From contig CAWIYZ010000025.1 of NCBI GenBank assembly GCA_963840425.1, forward strand, positions 62,001 to 126,000: a stretch of DNA of 64,000 bases, written 5' to 3'. Within the stretch, counting starts at the first letter, position 1. Every line of letters starts with the position of its first letter. A model generated the notes under the pieces. That model did not search any database, was not told where the DNA came from, and worked only from the letters and a program-made list of their open reading frames with translations. The stretch comes from CADEFX01 sp963840425. Lineage in GTDB: Bacteria > Pseudomonadota > Alphaproteobacteria > Rhizobiales > Hyphomicrobiaceae. Of the stretch, positions 18,867 through 28,192 are shown piece after piece. Position numbers and translations under genes: made by a program.

Positions 18867-19874
18867 ATGCGAGTTGTACTGCTGATCCTCAAGCGGCTGT
18901 TGTGGTTCGTGCCGACGGCCGCCGGGCTCATCGCGATCGTTTTTTTCATCTCGCGTGTAATCCCCTCCGATCCCGTGGCGTTGATCGCGGGTGAGACGGC
19001 GAGCAAAGCGCAGATCGAGGCCTTACGGGCGAAGCTCGGCCTCGACCGCCCTCTCCTGGTCCAGCTCGCAGATTATTATCGCCAGCTCCTGAGCGGTGAT
19101 CTGGGGACCAGCCTGTTCACAACGCGGCCTATCACCGAGGACCTGTTCGCCCGCCTGCCGGCCACCATCGAGCTCACCATCGCCGCCATGCTGATCGCTA
19201 TCATCCTCGGCATACCTCTCGGTGTCGTGTCGGCGCTCCGCCGCAATACCCCGGCGGATCATATGCTGCGCATTCTCACCGTTGCCGGCCTCGCGGTGGC
19301 GAGCTTCTGGCTCGCCCTCGTATTGCAGCTCACTTTTTCGATGCAGTTGGGATGGTTGCCGCTGCAGGGCCGCATCACGGGTTTCCCGCCGCGCGCCATC
19401 ACCGGGTTCATGGTTGTCGATGCGGCGCTGGCCGGGCGCATGGACCGCCTCGGCAATGCGCTGGCCCACCTGTGCTTGCCCGCTTTGACGCTCGCCATTC
19501 CGGCTCTTGCCACGGTCGTTCGCTTTACGCGCGCGGGCGTACTCGACACGTTGCAGCAACCATTTGTGACTTATCAGAGTGCGATGGGGATCCCCAATTC
19601 CCTCATCGTGTGGAAGTACGTGCTGCGCAACGCTTTGACCTCGACCGTAACCCAGATCGGTCTTCTGTTTGGCGTTCTCCTGGCAGGCGCCGTCGTGATC
19701 GAGACAGTCTTTCAGTGGCCGGGCATCGGCTCCTATGCCTTCGAAGCCATTCTCCAGTCGGACTACGCCGGCGTCATGGGCTTCACCGTCTACGCCGGCG
19801 GTGTGTTCATGCTCGTCAACCTGCTGGTCGACATTGCCCACGAGCTGATCGATCCGCGTGGAGGTGGCGCGTGA
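18867..19874 (+). CDS. dppB: Peptide/nickel-type ABC transporter permease (DppB-like)
   Basis: Inner-membrane permease of 335 residues. The N-terminal helix LLWFVPTAAGLIAIVFFISR is followed by VIPSDPVALIAGE, and the cytoplasmic EAA-type loop (YQSAMGIPNSLIVWKYVLRN) contacts the ATPases. FQWPGIGSYAFEAILQSDYAG is a DppB/OppB family signature. The stop overlaps the next permease start as GTGA, implying coupled translation. It pairs with the downstream DppC-like protein to form the pore. Confidence 0.93.
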   Translation: MRVVLLILKRLLWFVPTAAGLIAIVFFISRVIPSDPVALIAGETASKAQIEALRAKLGLDRPLLVQLADYYRQLLSGDLGTSLFTTRPITEDLFARLPATIELTIAAMLIAIILGIPLGVVSALRRNTPADHMLRILTVAGLAVASFWLALVLQLTFSMQLGWLPLQGRITGFPPRAITGFMVVDAALAGRMDRLGNALAHLCLPALTLAIPALATVVRFTRAGVLDTLQQPFVTYQSAMGIPNSLIVWKYVLRNALTSTVTQIGLLFGVLLAGAVVIETVFQWPGIGSYAFEAILQSDYAGVMGFTVYAGGVFMLVNLLVDIAHELIDPRGGGA

Positions 19875-20728
19875 GGGGGTTCCGGCAGGTCCTCACCAAA
19901 CTCGTGCGCGACCGCTCCGCACTGCTGGGGCTGATTCTCGTAGCGATTGTTGTGCTCGCTGCCGTCCTCGCTCCGGTCCTCGCCACGCACCCGGAGGCGG
20001 TGTGGGACATGAATCCAAAGGATCGCTTGCTTGCCCCGAGCTCCAAATGGCTTCTCGGCACCGACCGCATGGGCGCCGACATCTACAGCCGCGTGCTCTT
20101 CGGCGCTCGGATCACGCTGGTGATCGCGATTGTGGCGGTAGGTGTATCTCTGTTGATCGGCGTGCCGATCGGGTTATGGGCCGGCTGGCGCGGCAGCTGG
20201 ATCGGCGAGGCCCTCATGCGGGTGTCCGATGTTTTCCTCGCGGTACCGCAGATCGTGCTCGCCATTGCCATTGCGCAGACGCTGGGGCCATCCATCGAGA
20301 ACGTCATTCTCGCGCTGTCGCTGACCTACTGGCCGTGGTTCACGCGCCTCGTGTTCGCGGAGGTGCGCCGCCTCAAGAACGAGACATTTATCGAAGCTGC
20401 AATCGCACTCGGCGTCCCGCACTGGCGCATCGTCCTGCTGCATGTGCTTCCGAATGTGGCCTCGCCGATCATCGTGCGTACCTCCATCGGCATGGGCTTC
20501 ACCATTCTGACTGCCGCAGCACTAGGGTTCCTGGGCTTGGGCGCAGCGCCCCCCGCACCCGAGTGGGGGCGCATGATCTCGGAGTCGCGCGAATTCCTGC
20601 CCGAAGCATGGTGGTACGCGTTGGCGCCAGGGGTCGCCATCTTCATTGTCGTTATGGGCTTCAACCTGCTCGGCGACGGTTTGCGCGATGTCTTGGACCC
20701 TCGCATTCGGCGCGCGCATGACGGCTAG
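19871..20728 (+). CDS. dppC: Peptide/nickel-type ABC transporter permease (DppC-like)
   Basis: A 285-residue second permease with the DppC hallmarks: an N-terminal helix (ALLGLILVAIVVLAAVLAPV), the periplasmic motif LLGTDRMGADIYSRVLFGAR, and the EAA loop EAAIALGVPHWRIVLLHVLP. The start is GTG 19871 overlapping dppB; longer upstream frames run inside dppB and are not credible. Its last 11 bases overlap the next ATPase gene. Confidence 0.93.
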   Translation: MRGFRQVLTKLVRDRSALLGLILVAIVVLAAVLAPVLATHPEAVWDMNPKDRLLAPSSKWLLGTDRMGADIYSRVLFGARITLVIAIVAVGVSLLIGVPIGLWAGWRGSWIGEALMRVSDVFLAVPQIVLAIAIAQTLGPSIENVILALSLTYWPWFTRLVFAEVRRLKNETFIEAAIALGVPHWRIVLLHVLPNVASPIIVRTSIGMGFTILTAAALGFLGLGAAPPAPEWGRMISESREFLPEAWWYALAPGVAIFIVVMGFNLLGDGLRDVLDPRIRRAHDG

Positions 20729-21752
20729 ATCTCTGCTCGAGGTTCGCGACCTCAGGATCAGCTTTGGCACCGATCACGGGGTTGCGCGCGTGCTGGACGG
20801 GGTGAACCTGGCGCTCAAGCGGGCCACAATTATGGGGCTCGTCGGCGAGTCGGGTTGCGGCAAGACGACGTTGGCCCGCGCCATTCTGGGCATTCTGCCG
20901 CCCAATGCGCGCAATGATGGCGGTTCCATCAGCTTCGACGGCCAGGACCTGCTGGCCATGGACCGCACCAAATTCTCCCGCGACGTGAAGGGGAAGCGGA
21001 TCGTCTTCGTACCACAGGACCCCTACAGCTCCTTCAATCCGCTGTTCCGCATCGGCCAGCAGATCATGGAACTGATGAAATGGAAGTCGCCCCGGCGCAC
21101 GGCTGGCGAGCGCAGCCTTGGTGCTTTGTTGACCGCCTACCCGAAGGCCCGCTATCGCATCGATCGGGATGCAGCCATGGCCATGCTGCGCGAGGTGCAG
21201 ATCGCCGATCCGGAGCAAGCATTCGCGAAGCTTCCCGGCGAGTTCTCGGGTGGACAGCGTCAACGCTTGATGATCGCCATGAGCCTGATGACCGAGCCCG
21301 ATCTAATCATAGCCGACGAGCCGACGACCGCGCTCGATGTCACCATCCAAGCGCAGATTCTCATGCTGCTGAAACGGCTCGCCAAGGATCGTGGAGTCTC
21401 GGTTCTGCTCACCACCCATGACCTGGGGACGGCCTACGAGATTTGCGACGATATCACCGTCATGTACGCCGGCCAGGACGTGGAGACCGCACCCGTCGAA
21501 CAGTTCTTCGCCGCGCCACGCCATCCCTACACGGCGCGCCTTCTTGCGAGTCTCCCGAGCGCGACAGGCGAAGTGCGCGAAATCGGCGGCGAGATCCCCA
21601 ACCTGATCCGCGCACCCAACGGCTGCCGCTTCCATCCGCGATGCGAGCGAGCCGAACCCTCCTGCGCCCAAACCCGCCCGGGAGTCGATGGACAGAGACA
21701 CATTGTTCGATGCTTTCACCCCCTTGCTGTGCGCGAGCAGGCGGCAACGTGA
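20718..21752 (+). CDS. dppD: Peptide-type ABC transporter ATP-binding protein (DppD-like)
   Basis: A 344-residue ATPase of the importer. It shows Walker A GESGCGKTT, the Q-loop VFVPQDPYSSFNP, the signature FSGGQRQRLMIAMSL, Walker B LIIADEPTTALD, and the switch His in LTTHDLG. The oligopeptide-type C-terminal tail has the cysteines of CRFHPRCERAEPSCA, which in related importers bind a 4Fe-4S cluster. ATG 20718 lies 11 bases before the dppC stop. It is coupled to the next ATPase by a GTGA overlap. Confidence 0.94.
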   Translation: MTARSLLEVRDLRISFGTDHGVARVLDGVNLALKRATIMGLVGESGCGKTTLARAILGILPPNARNDGGSISFDGQDLLAMDRTKFSRDVKGKRIVFVPQDPYSSFNPLFRIGQQIMELMKWKSPRRTAGERSLGALLTAYPKARYRIDRDAAMAMLREVQIADPEQAFAKLPGEFSGGQRQRLMIAMSLMTEPDLIIADEPTTALDVTIQAQILMLLKRLAKDRGVSVLLTTHDLGTAYEICDDITVMYAGQDVETAPVEQFFAAPRHPYTARLLASLPSATGEVREIGGEIPNLIRAPNGCRFHPRCERAEPSCAQTRPGVDGQRHIVRCFHPLAVREQAAT

Positions 21753-22735
21753 GCGCACCCGCCCCGATCCTCGCTGTGCAAGGACTCGCCCGTCATTTTG
21801 CCGTGCACAATTCGATTGGCATGCGATCCGGCACCGTCAAGGCGCTCGACGATGTCTCTTTCGATGTCAAGCACGGCGAGACACTTGGCGTCGTGGGGGA
21901 GTCAGGCTGCGGGAAGACGACGCTCGGCAAGACCCTGGCCGGCATCCATACGCCGGACTTTGGGGTGGCTCTATTTGAAGGAGTGGACATTTCAGCCCTC
22001 GCCGGAGCCGAGCGCCGCCGCATCGCCCAGCGCCTGCAATACATTCATCAGGATCCCGGCAACGCGCTCGATCCGCGCTGGACCATACGCCGCTCGCTGG
22101 AGGAGCCTCTACTGACCCACACGACGCTGCCGCGCGCCGAGCGCGAGGCGCGCATTCGCGAGATCCTCACCGCCGTTGGCCTGCCGGCAACGCATCTCGA
22201 CCTTTATCCGCATGAGCTGTCCGGCGGTCAGCAGCGTCGCGTTGGGCTTGCCCGCATCCTGACGCTGAAGCCGCGCTTCGTTATTCTCGACGAGCCGACT
22301 TCTGGTCTCGACGTCTCGGTGCAGGCCACGGTGCTCAAGCTCATTCGCTCCCTCAGCCGCAGCTTCGATCTCACCTACCTTTTCATCTCACACGATCTTG
22401 CCGTCGTGCGCATGATGTGTGACCGCGTTGCTGTCATGTACCTTGGCCGTATCGTCGAAATTGCGCCCGCCGAGGAGCTGTTCACCAACCCGCGCCACCC
22501 CTACACGCGGTCGCTGCTGTCAGCCATTCCGCAAATCGGCGGCAGACGGGTGACGGACACGTTCGTGCTCGAGGGCGAGCCACCCGACCCCGGTCACCTG
22601 CCGAGCGGGTGCCGTTTCCGGGGTCGCTGTCCCAAGGCGGCGCCGCTCTGCGCGGAGCGGGAACCTGCACTGGAACCGTCGGGGGCAGTACATGCCACCG
22701 CCTGCCACTTCCCGGGAGATGCACGAAATGCCTGA
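21749..22735 (+). CDS. dppF: Peptide-type ABC transporter ATP-binding protein (DppF-like)
   Basis: The 328-residue second ATPase. Walker A is GESGCGKTT, then QYIHQDPGNALDPRWT, the signature LSGGQQRRVGLARIL, Walker B FVILDEPTSGLD, and FISHDLAVVRMM. The C-terminus keeps the cysteine motif CRFRGRCPKAAPLCA. It starts at GTG 21749 overlapping the DppD-like stop. With the upstream four genes it completes a five-component importer. The following SDR gene overlaps its 3' end, so it belongs to the same transcript. Confidence 0.94.
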   Translation: MSAPAPILAVQGLARHFAVHNSIGMRSGTVKALDDVSFDVKHGETLGVVGESGCGKTTLGKTLAGIHTPDFGVALFEGVDISALAGAERRRIAQRLQYIHQDPGNALDPRWTIRRSLEEPLLTHTTLPRAEREARIREILTAVGLPATHLDLYPHELSGGQQRRVGLARILTLKPRFVILDEPTSGLDVSVQATVLKLIRSLSRSFDLTYLFISHDLAVVRMMCDRVAVMYLGRIVEIAPAEELFTNPRHPYTRSLLSAIPQIGGRRVTDTFVLEGEPPDPGHLPSGCRFRGRCPKAAPLCAEREPALEPSGAVHATACHFPGDARNA

Positions 22736-23492
22736 GCTTGGCTCGCCGCGTGTGCTGGTAACGGGTGCAGCCTCCGGGATCGGTCTTGCCATTACGCGCA
22801 AGCTGATTGCCACGGGGAGCACAGTATTGATGAGCGACCGGGACGCTGCCGGTCTCGAGCGTGCACGAACGGAGCTCGATGCGTCACCCCAGGCAACGCT
22901 GCTCCTTCCCGGTGACCTTACGGACGACCAAGTGATCGGAGAGGTGGCGGAGAAAGCTGGTCCGCTTACCGGCCTCGTCAACTGTGCCGGCATCTATCCT
23001 GTCACGCCACTGCCGGACCTGTCTGGCTCCGAGTGGGACCGCGTCATCGACCTCAATCTGCGTGCACCGTTCCTGCTGTCGCAGGCCGTAGCCAAACGCA
23101 TGATTGCAGGGCAGCGAAGGGGCGCCATCGTCAACATCTCGTCGACGGCCAGCATCCTGGCGCGTCCCGGCATCGCACACTACGGCACGTCCAAAGCTGG
23201 TCTCAATCAGCTCACGCGCGTTCTGGCCGTGGAGCTGGCTCCGCATGGCATTCGCGTCAATGCTATTCTGCCTGGCGTCATTGCCACTGACACCGTGGCT
23301 GCAACACTCTCCACCCCTGCGGCGCGGGCCGAGATGGAAGTTAAGCAAGCCCGCATTCCGATGGGCCGCCTGGGCCAGCCCGCAGAGATCGCAGAATTTG
23401 CCGCCTTCCTGCTCTCTGATGCTGCATCCTATGCGACTGGCGGCCTCCACGTCGTCGATGGCGGCTTCTCACTTGGTATTGCCCGATACTGA
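22728..23492 (+). CDS. SDR-family NAD(P)-dependent oxidoreductase
   Basis: A classical short-chain dehydrogenase of about 254 residues. The cofactor motif is TGAASGIG, then NCAG, the catalytic Ser in NISSTASI, and the YGTSK pair of the YxxxK motif. The C-terminus is VVDGGFSLG. I prefer ATG 22728 with GGGAG about 11 bases upstream; it overlaps the last codons of the ABC ATPase. The overlap means it is co-expressed with the importer, so it probably oxidises or reduces the imported substrate or a product. The substrate cannot be predicted. Confidence 0.88.
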   Translation: MPELGSPRVLVTGAASGIGLAITRKLIATGSTVLMSDRDAAGLERARTELDASPQATLLLPGDLTDDQVIGEVAEKAGPLTGLVNCAGIYPVTPLPDLSGSEWDRVIDLNLRAPFLLSQAVAKRMIAGQRRGAIVNISSTASILARPGIAHYGTSKAGLNQLTRVLAVELAPHGIRVNAILPGVIATDTVAATLSTPAARAEMEVKQARIPMGRLGQPAEIAEFAAFLLSDAASYATGGLHVVDGGFSLGIARY

Positions 23493-23520
23493 GAGGCGCA
23501 AGGCACCAGCCCAACGAGCC

Positions 23521-25128
23521 TCACTGCAATTCGGTCAGACCAACCGCGCTTCCATAGCGTCGGCTCGCCTCCAGGAAATCGCCGTACTTGCGGTGCACCG
23601 CCGTGTGCTGCACACAGGCAAGCAGCAGACGATCTCGATCAAAGCTGCGGTTCTTGGCGTAGTCCTCGAGCAGTATCTGGCCCAGCTCCTGATTGTGCGG
23701 ATCGTTGCCGATGCGGCTGGCGACAAGGGCAAGCTGCTCAATGAGCGGTTTCCTGTCGGCGCCGCTGTCCAGATAGGCCCGGGTCCAGCCCAGCGCCTGT
23801 GGTCCATCCAGCGCGACGATAGAGGAGATAATGCGCTCAAGAAGCTGCGACGGAGCCATCGTGTCGGCTCCTGCCGGCCGCCGTTGCTCAACCTCATGGC
23901 CATCTCCTGTCTGGCGGGAGTGCCACGCGTTCCGGTTGAGATAGGAGGTGGCGGCGTAGAGCAGCTTGAGGCGCTGTGGGTGCTCGAAGTTGTCGTAGAA
24001 CCATCCGAGCGTATTGAGATACTCGTAGCAGTGCTGCGGGATGGAAAAATTGAGCGTGTCCTGGGTTTCGAGCAGAACCTGAGCTGCGCCGACCTGAAGC
24101 GCATCCAGGATCTGGCGCGGTCCCTTGCCGGCAAGTAGCAGGTGGCTCAAGGCCTCCTGATGCTCCGGCTCATATTTGTTGAGCACCACATCGAGGAATG
24201 CGATCGCTTCCTGCTTCGATAGGAGCTCAGTGTTACGCAAGATCTCGGCTTCCTTCGCGGTGCTGCCGCCGTAGGGGATGGCTGATATCTTCTGCTTCTC
24301 GATGTAGTGGGTGATGCAGTTGCAGGCCATCTCATAGGTCGAGTACCAGCGCGGGCCAACGCCGATGTCCAGCGCGCCGGCATAAAGCACGTGACGAGCA
24401 TTGTCCCAGCCGACAAAATTGCCGAGCTCGACCGTTGCCCGGGCGCGGAACGACTTGTGGCCCGTGGTGTAGGAGCGATTGAGGTAGACGCGATCCTGCA
24501 GATCGATGAGCCCTGCGAACACGAGTTGGGCCAGCGCCGGTTTGCGTTGCGAGGGCTCCTCCATGATGCCGAGGAACACACGATAGGCTTCCAGTACATG
24601 GCCACGATGGACGAGGTCGAGCCAATGATCGAGCTTCTCGTCGATCGAGCCTTGAATGTGCTCGGCCTCCTGGTCCGGCCAATGCACCACCGGCTTGACC
24701 GGCGGGCCGGCGAGCGGCTTGCCGCTCCGTGCATAGTGGCCAGGCGCCTTGTTGATCTTCTGGTTCCAGATGTCCAGGCCGGTCGGAATGTACCAGACCG
24801 TCTGGGCCATCGGCAGTCCGGCAAAGCGTGCCGGCAGCAAACGCGCGAGATGCGTCGTGGCTCGAGCCGAGAGCAGACAATGATCGTTGTTGACGAAGTT
24901 GACGAAGCCCTGGTCGATGCGCTCGTGGTAGGGCACGTGAGTTAGCGGCGCATGGATGCGCACGGCCTCGTTGACGATCTCGGGAAGCGGACGCCCGCTC
25001 TTCACGAGACTGTAGTAGGCCTCGCTGGCGCCCACCTGATCGCGAGCCAGGATGCGATCTTCGAGCTTGTCATAGAGAGCGCGAGTTTCAGTATCTTGCC
25101 TGTCGACTGAGAGAGTATTTTCACGCAT
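23521..25128 (-). CDS. Large protein of unknown family, helical, with two similar halves
   Basis: A 535-residue soluble protein without signal peptide or membrane helix. I do not recognise the family. It is rich in predicted helix and in His, Tyr and Trp. Notable stretches are IHAPLTHVPYHERIDQG, FVNNDHCLLSARATTHLARL, DNARHVLYAGALDIGVGPRW and SIPQHCYEYLNTLGWFYDN. The pattern 'long helix, LxxxG(K/R)xPxxIxxA, then an H/N-rich turn' seems to occur twice (about 40-110 and 345-430), suggesting an internal duplication. A distant link to the questin-oxidase-like all-helical enzymes is possible but unproven. It is convergent with the ABC/SDR operon. The start could be 25200 instead of 25128. Confidence 0.7.
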   Translation of the reverse strand: MRENTLSVDRQDTETRALYDKLEDRILARDQVGASEAYYSLVKSGRPLPEIVNEAVRIHAPLTHVPYHERIDQGFVNFVNNDHCLLSARATTHLARLLPARFAGLPMAQTVWYIPTGLDIWNQKINKAPGHYARSGKPLAGPPVKPVVHWPDQEAEHIQGSIDEKLDHWLDLVHRGHVLEAYRVFLGIMEEPSQRKPALAQLVFAGLIDLQDRVYLNRSYTTGHKSFRARATVELGNFVGWDNARHVLYAGALDIGVGPRWYSTYEMACNCITHYIEKQKISAIPYGGSTAKEAEILRNTELLSKQEAIAFLDVVLNKYEPEHQEALSHLLLAGKGPRQILDALQVGAAQVLLETQDTLNFSIPQHCYEYLNTLGWFYDNFEHPQRLKLLYAATSYLNRNAWHSRQTGDGHEVEQRRPAGADTMAPSQLLERIISSIVALDGPQALGWTRAYLDSGADRKPLIEQLALVASRIGNDPHNQELGQILLEDYAKNRSFDRDRLLLACVQHTAVHRKYGDFLEASRRYGSAVGLTELQ

Positions 25129-25386
25129 GGGAAAGAACCTACCTGCGCCAACTTTGAACCTACGGGGCAATGGCCATCCGAAACGCATGTCGTATTGCAA
25201 GGCTCAGTATTACACATGCGCGAGACGGATACCACGAGCTCCCTCCACGCAAGGCCCCGCTCCAACCCCTTTCCATCTTCGCCCTTCCCTCGAATGCCGG
25301 TGCTCGGCTAGCCTCATCGGCCAATCAGGGGCACATCAGGAAAACGTACGGAATCCGACGTTATCAAACAGGGTAGGAAACACATA

Positions 25387-26361
25387 ATGAGGACCTTCAT
25401 CGTTGGCGCGCTGGTCGCAATCGCAAGTCTGCTGCAGGTGGGCACTGCCGCCGCGCAGACGACCTGGCCGACGCGACCCATACGCTTCATCTTGCCGGCT
25501 GTGCCCGGGGGCGGCACGGACACGCTGGCGCGGACACTGCAGAACGCACTTGCCGCAAAGCTCGGGCAATCCATTGTTATCGAGAACAAGCCGAGTGCAG
25601 CCTTCATCGTTAGCACAGAGATTGTCGCTCGGTCGACTGACGGACACACTATAGGCATGCTCGTCGTCAACACGCATGCGGCTAACGCGACTGTTCAGGA
25701 GAAACTGCCTTACGACACGCTGAAGGACATCACACCCATCATCAACCTGCAGAGTTCGCCCAACATCATTGCAGTGCATCCTTCCTTTCCGGCCAACACG
25801 CTCGCGGACCTGATCAATGAAGCCAAAGCCAAGCCGGGCACTCATTTCTATGCAACGTCGGGCATCGCCGGAGGGCAGCACTTCGCCGGTGAGATGCTGA
25901 AGCAGGCTGCTGGCATCGACATGATACACGTGCCCTATAAGGGATCGGGTGCGTCCGTGCAGGATGCCATCAGCGGCCAAATCAAGATCATTTTCGCCAA
26001 CGTCATCTCTGGCGGCCCGCACGTTGCCGCCGGCAAGCTGCGGGGGCTAGCTGTGACGAGCATAAAACGCTCACCGATGTTCCCCGACATACCAACCGTG
26101 GCCGAGCAGGGCTTTCCGGGATTCTCCGTGGAGGATTCGTATGGCATCTTCGGCCCGGCCAAGATGCCGGCGGACGTCGTGAAGAAAATCCACGATGCGT
26201 TTCGCGAGGCCATGCTATCGCCAGAAGTTCAACCGCGCCTCCAGCAGCAGGGCATCACGCCCAATCTGATGGGACCGGATGAGCTGAAGGCATTCATCGA
26301 AAGTGAGGTAATCAAGCTGCGCGAGATCGCATTGCGCGCAAAAATCAAGGGCGAGCAATAG
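25387..26361 (+). CDS. TctC/Bug-family tripartite transporter substrate-binding protein, copy 1
   Basis: A 324-residue exported solute receptor. The signal peptide (IVGALVAIASLLQVGTAAAQ) ends at AAAQ. The mature part has the family motifs WPTRPIRFILPAVPGGGTDT, VENKP-like VIENKPSA, IHVPYKGSGASVQDAISGQI and LRGLAVTSIKRSPMFPDIPT. Such receptors bind carboxylates such as citrate, glutarate, terephthalate or nicotinate, and often have no linked TctAB membrane genes, as here. GGTAGGAAAC precedes the ATG. Confidence 0.93.
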   Translation: MRTFIVGALVAIASLLQVGTAAAQTTWPTRPIRFILPAVPGGGTDTLARTLQNALAAKLGQSIVIENKPSAAFIVSTEIVARSTDGHTIGMLVVNTHAANATVQEKLPYDTLKDITPIINLQSSPNIIAVHPSFPANTLADLINEAKAKPGTHFYATSGIAGGQHFAGEMLKQAAGIDMIHVPYKGSGASVQDAISGQIKIIFANVISGGPHVAAGKLRGLAVTSIKRSPMFPDIPTVAEQGFPGFSVEDSYGIFGPAKMPADVVKKIHDAFREAMLSPEVQPRLQQQGITPNLMGPDELKAFIESEVIKLREIALRAKIKGEQ

Positions 26362-26457
26362 GTGCAGAAGCGCCGGGAGGTTCAGCTATAGGGCCTTTCT
26401 GGCTTTGTTGGAGCTGGCCGGAAGGCTCTCACCTTTCGATTGTCTTGCGACTGCGCT

Positions 26458-26487
26458 CGGCGTGAAAGCAGCAGTGCTTCCACGCCG
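26458..26487. terminator. Probable bidirectional terminator hairpin between convergent genes
   Basis: CGGCGTG at 26458-26464 pairs with CACGCCG at 26481-26487. AAGC and GCTT inside extend the stem after one mismatch. It lies exactly between the ends of the TctC gene (+) and the SDR gene (-). There is no T-run on either side, so termination is inferred from the position. Confidence 0.5.
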
Positions 26488-26499
26488 GGCGATTGTACC

Positions 26500-27324
26500 C
26501 TAGCGCAAAGCCAGCTGCGCGATGGTCGTGGTCAGCTCGCCGTTCGCGGTCGGGATCGGCATCAGCCCGACCAGGGCCCGTGTCACGCCGCCGTCGACGG
26601 GCAGGTTGGCGCCGTTGATGTAGCGCGCTGCGTCGGATGCCAGAAACACAACGACATCAGCGATGTCGTTGCCGTTCCCCAGACGGCCCAGCGGCACCAT
26701 CGCCTCGCGGGCCGTGCGCACGGCTTCATTGCTGTAAGCTTCCGCGTGGACGGGTGTGACGATCATGCCGGGGCTTATCGCGTTGCACCTTATTCCGCGG
26801 CCGCCCCACTCGACAGCGGTCAAGCTGGTCAGGCCAATGATCCCCGCTTTCGACGGCGAGTAGGCGCCGCGCATGGGCTGGCCGAACGTGCCGCTCATCG
26901 AAGCGATGTTGACGATCGCGCCATGTCCGGCGGCGAGCATGCGCCGCCCTACGGTTTGGGTGCATTGGAACGCGCCTGTGAGATTGGTCGCAATCTCCCG
27001 GTCCCAGCTCGCACGGGGCAACTCCTCCAAGGGCATGCGGTGGCGAATGCCGGCGTTGTTCACAAGCACGTAGGGTGTCCCGAAGGCGCTTTCCGCAGAT
27101 TTCAAAGCGGCCTCGACATGGGTTGCATCGGCGACGTCGCAGCGCGCGGCGATTGCCCCGTGGCCGGCAGCGGTCAGCTCCGCCGCACGTGCCTGCGCCC
27201 CCTCACCATCATAATCCCACAAAGCGACGGTGTAGCCTGCCACGGCAAGACGCTGGGCAATGCATGCGCCGATGCCCCGCGCGGCCCCAGTAACGATGGC
27301 AAGCGGCGACTTACTCTCAACCAT
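26500..27324 (-). CDS. SDR-family oxidoreductase (HdrBC-linked)
   Basis: A classical short-chain dehydrogenase of 274 residues. TGAARGIG binds the cofactor, VNNAGIRHRMP follows, the catalytic Ser is in NIASMSG, and YSPSKAG contains YxxxK. The end INGANLPVDGGVT is typical. Residues MVESKSPLAIVTG set the start at 27324. It is the last gene of a leftward group after the two Fe-S proteins, only 31 bases downstream of the HdrB-like gene. It may feed electrons from an alcohol substrate to, or accept them from, that Fe-S pair. Confidence 0.88.
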   Translation of the reverse strand: MVESKSPLAIVTGAARGIGACIAQRLAVAGYTVALWDYDGEGAQARAAELTAAGHGAIAARCDVADATHVEAALKSAESAFGTPYVLVNNAGIRHRMPLEELPRASWDREIATNLTGAFQCTQTVGRRMLAAGHGAIVNIASMSGTFGQPMRGAYSPSKAGIIGLTSLTAVEWGGRGIRCNAISPGMIVTPVHAEAYSNEAVRTAREAMVPLGRLGNGNDIADVVVFLASDAARYINGANLPVDGGVTRALVGLMPIPTANGELTTTIAQLALR

Positions 27325-27355
27325 GACGTACGAAGACCTCCGTGGATCATCCAAT

Positions 27356-28192
27356 TCAGCGAACCGGCGGCGGCTTGCGCAGCTCCGGCTCTATCAGCAT
27401 CTCGTACTTGGACCGATCAGCTCTCTCTATAGCCGCAATGTCAGGTGCGCCACCCTTGCGCCAGCCGAGATACGCATCGCTGGCATCGATCCCCATGGCT
27501 TCGGCTACCAGCTGCACCCAATTCCTGACACCGATACCGCCTTTGCCATCCAAAGCCGCAAACTCGCGGTGGCATGAATGAAAGATAGTGCACACCGTAT
27601 CGGCATGGTTTGCCACGGCAGCGGTCCATGTATCCTGCGCCGATGCCGCGAGGGCGCCTGGGATTGCAGCGAGCGAGCTGCACATATGCCCGGGTTGCGC
27701 GGGGCCTTCCACAAGCACCAGACCTGGTACGCGTGACAGGAGAGTTGCGACACGATCGTTGACCGGCACATGCGTGGCAAAGCCGATATGCCGATGCAGC
27801 AGAACGCGCCGCTTGACCTCATGCTGCAGCAGAGGCTCCAGGCGATCGGCGTGGTCGGCCAAAAGCTCGGTGATGTGGGCGGTTTCGAAGGCCGTCGCGT
27901 TGCCGGGCGCCATGATGTCCGACATGTGCATGTGACACGATGGGCACCAGGTCACGACAGTGCCGCGCCCTTCCTTCTCGGCCGCTTCATTGAAGCGAGC
28001 GATCGTGCGGGCAGCCATGTTGCTGGCCCCTCGCGGCTGATGGTCATGCGCCGTGCCGCAGCAATAGGCTGGTCCGCCGGCCGCACTGACATCGTAGCCC
28101 ACCCGTTCGAGCAGCATAATGGACAGGCGGATCATCTCAGCGTGCCGCAGCATATTGCAGCCGAACCAGAAGGTAATGCGCTCGTCTTTCAC
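27356..28192 (-). CDS. HdrB/CCG-domain iron-sulfur protein
   Basis: A 278-residue cytoplasmic protein with one complete CCG (cysteine-rich) domain: FWFGCNMLRHAEM, then PAYCCGTAHDHQ, then TWCPSCHMHMSD. A second domain is degenerate, with HMCSS and FHSCHREF only. The family includes HdrB, GlpC, LutA and GlcF C-terminal halves, which hold unusual Fe-S clusters. I chose GTG 28192, which overlaps the HdrC-like stop as GTGA. The frame extends much farther upstream inside that gene but without family similarity. With its partner it forms a two-subunit electron-transfer module. Confidence 0.82.
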   Translation of the reverse strand: MKDERITFWFGCNMLRHAEMIRLSIMLLERVGYDVSAAGGPAYCCGTAHDHQPRGASNMAARTIARFNEAAEKEGRGTVVTWCPSCHMHMSDIMAPGNATAFETAHITELLADHADRLEPLLQHEVKRRVLLHRHIGFATHVPVNDRVATLLSRVPGLVLVEGPAQPGHMCSSLAAIPGALAASAQDTWTAAVANHADTVCTIFHSCHREFAALDGKGGIGVRNWVQLVAEAMGIDASDAYLGWRKGGAPDIAAIERADRSKYEMLIEPELRKPPPVR

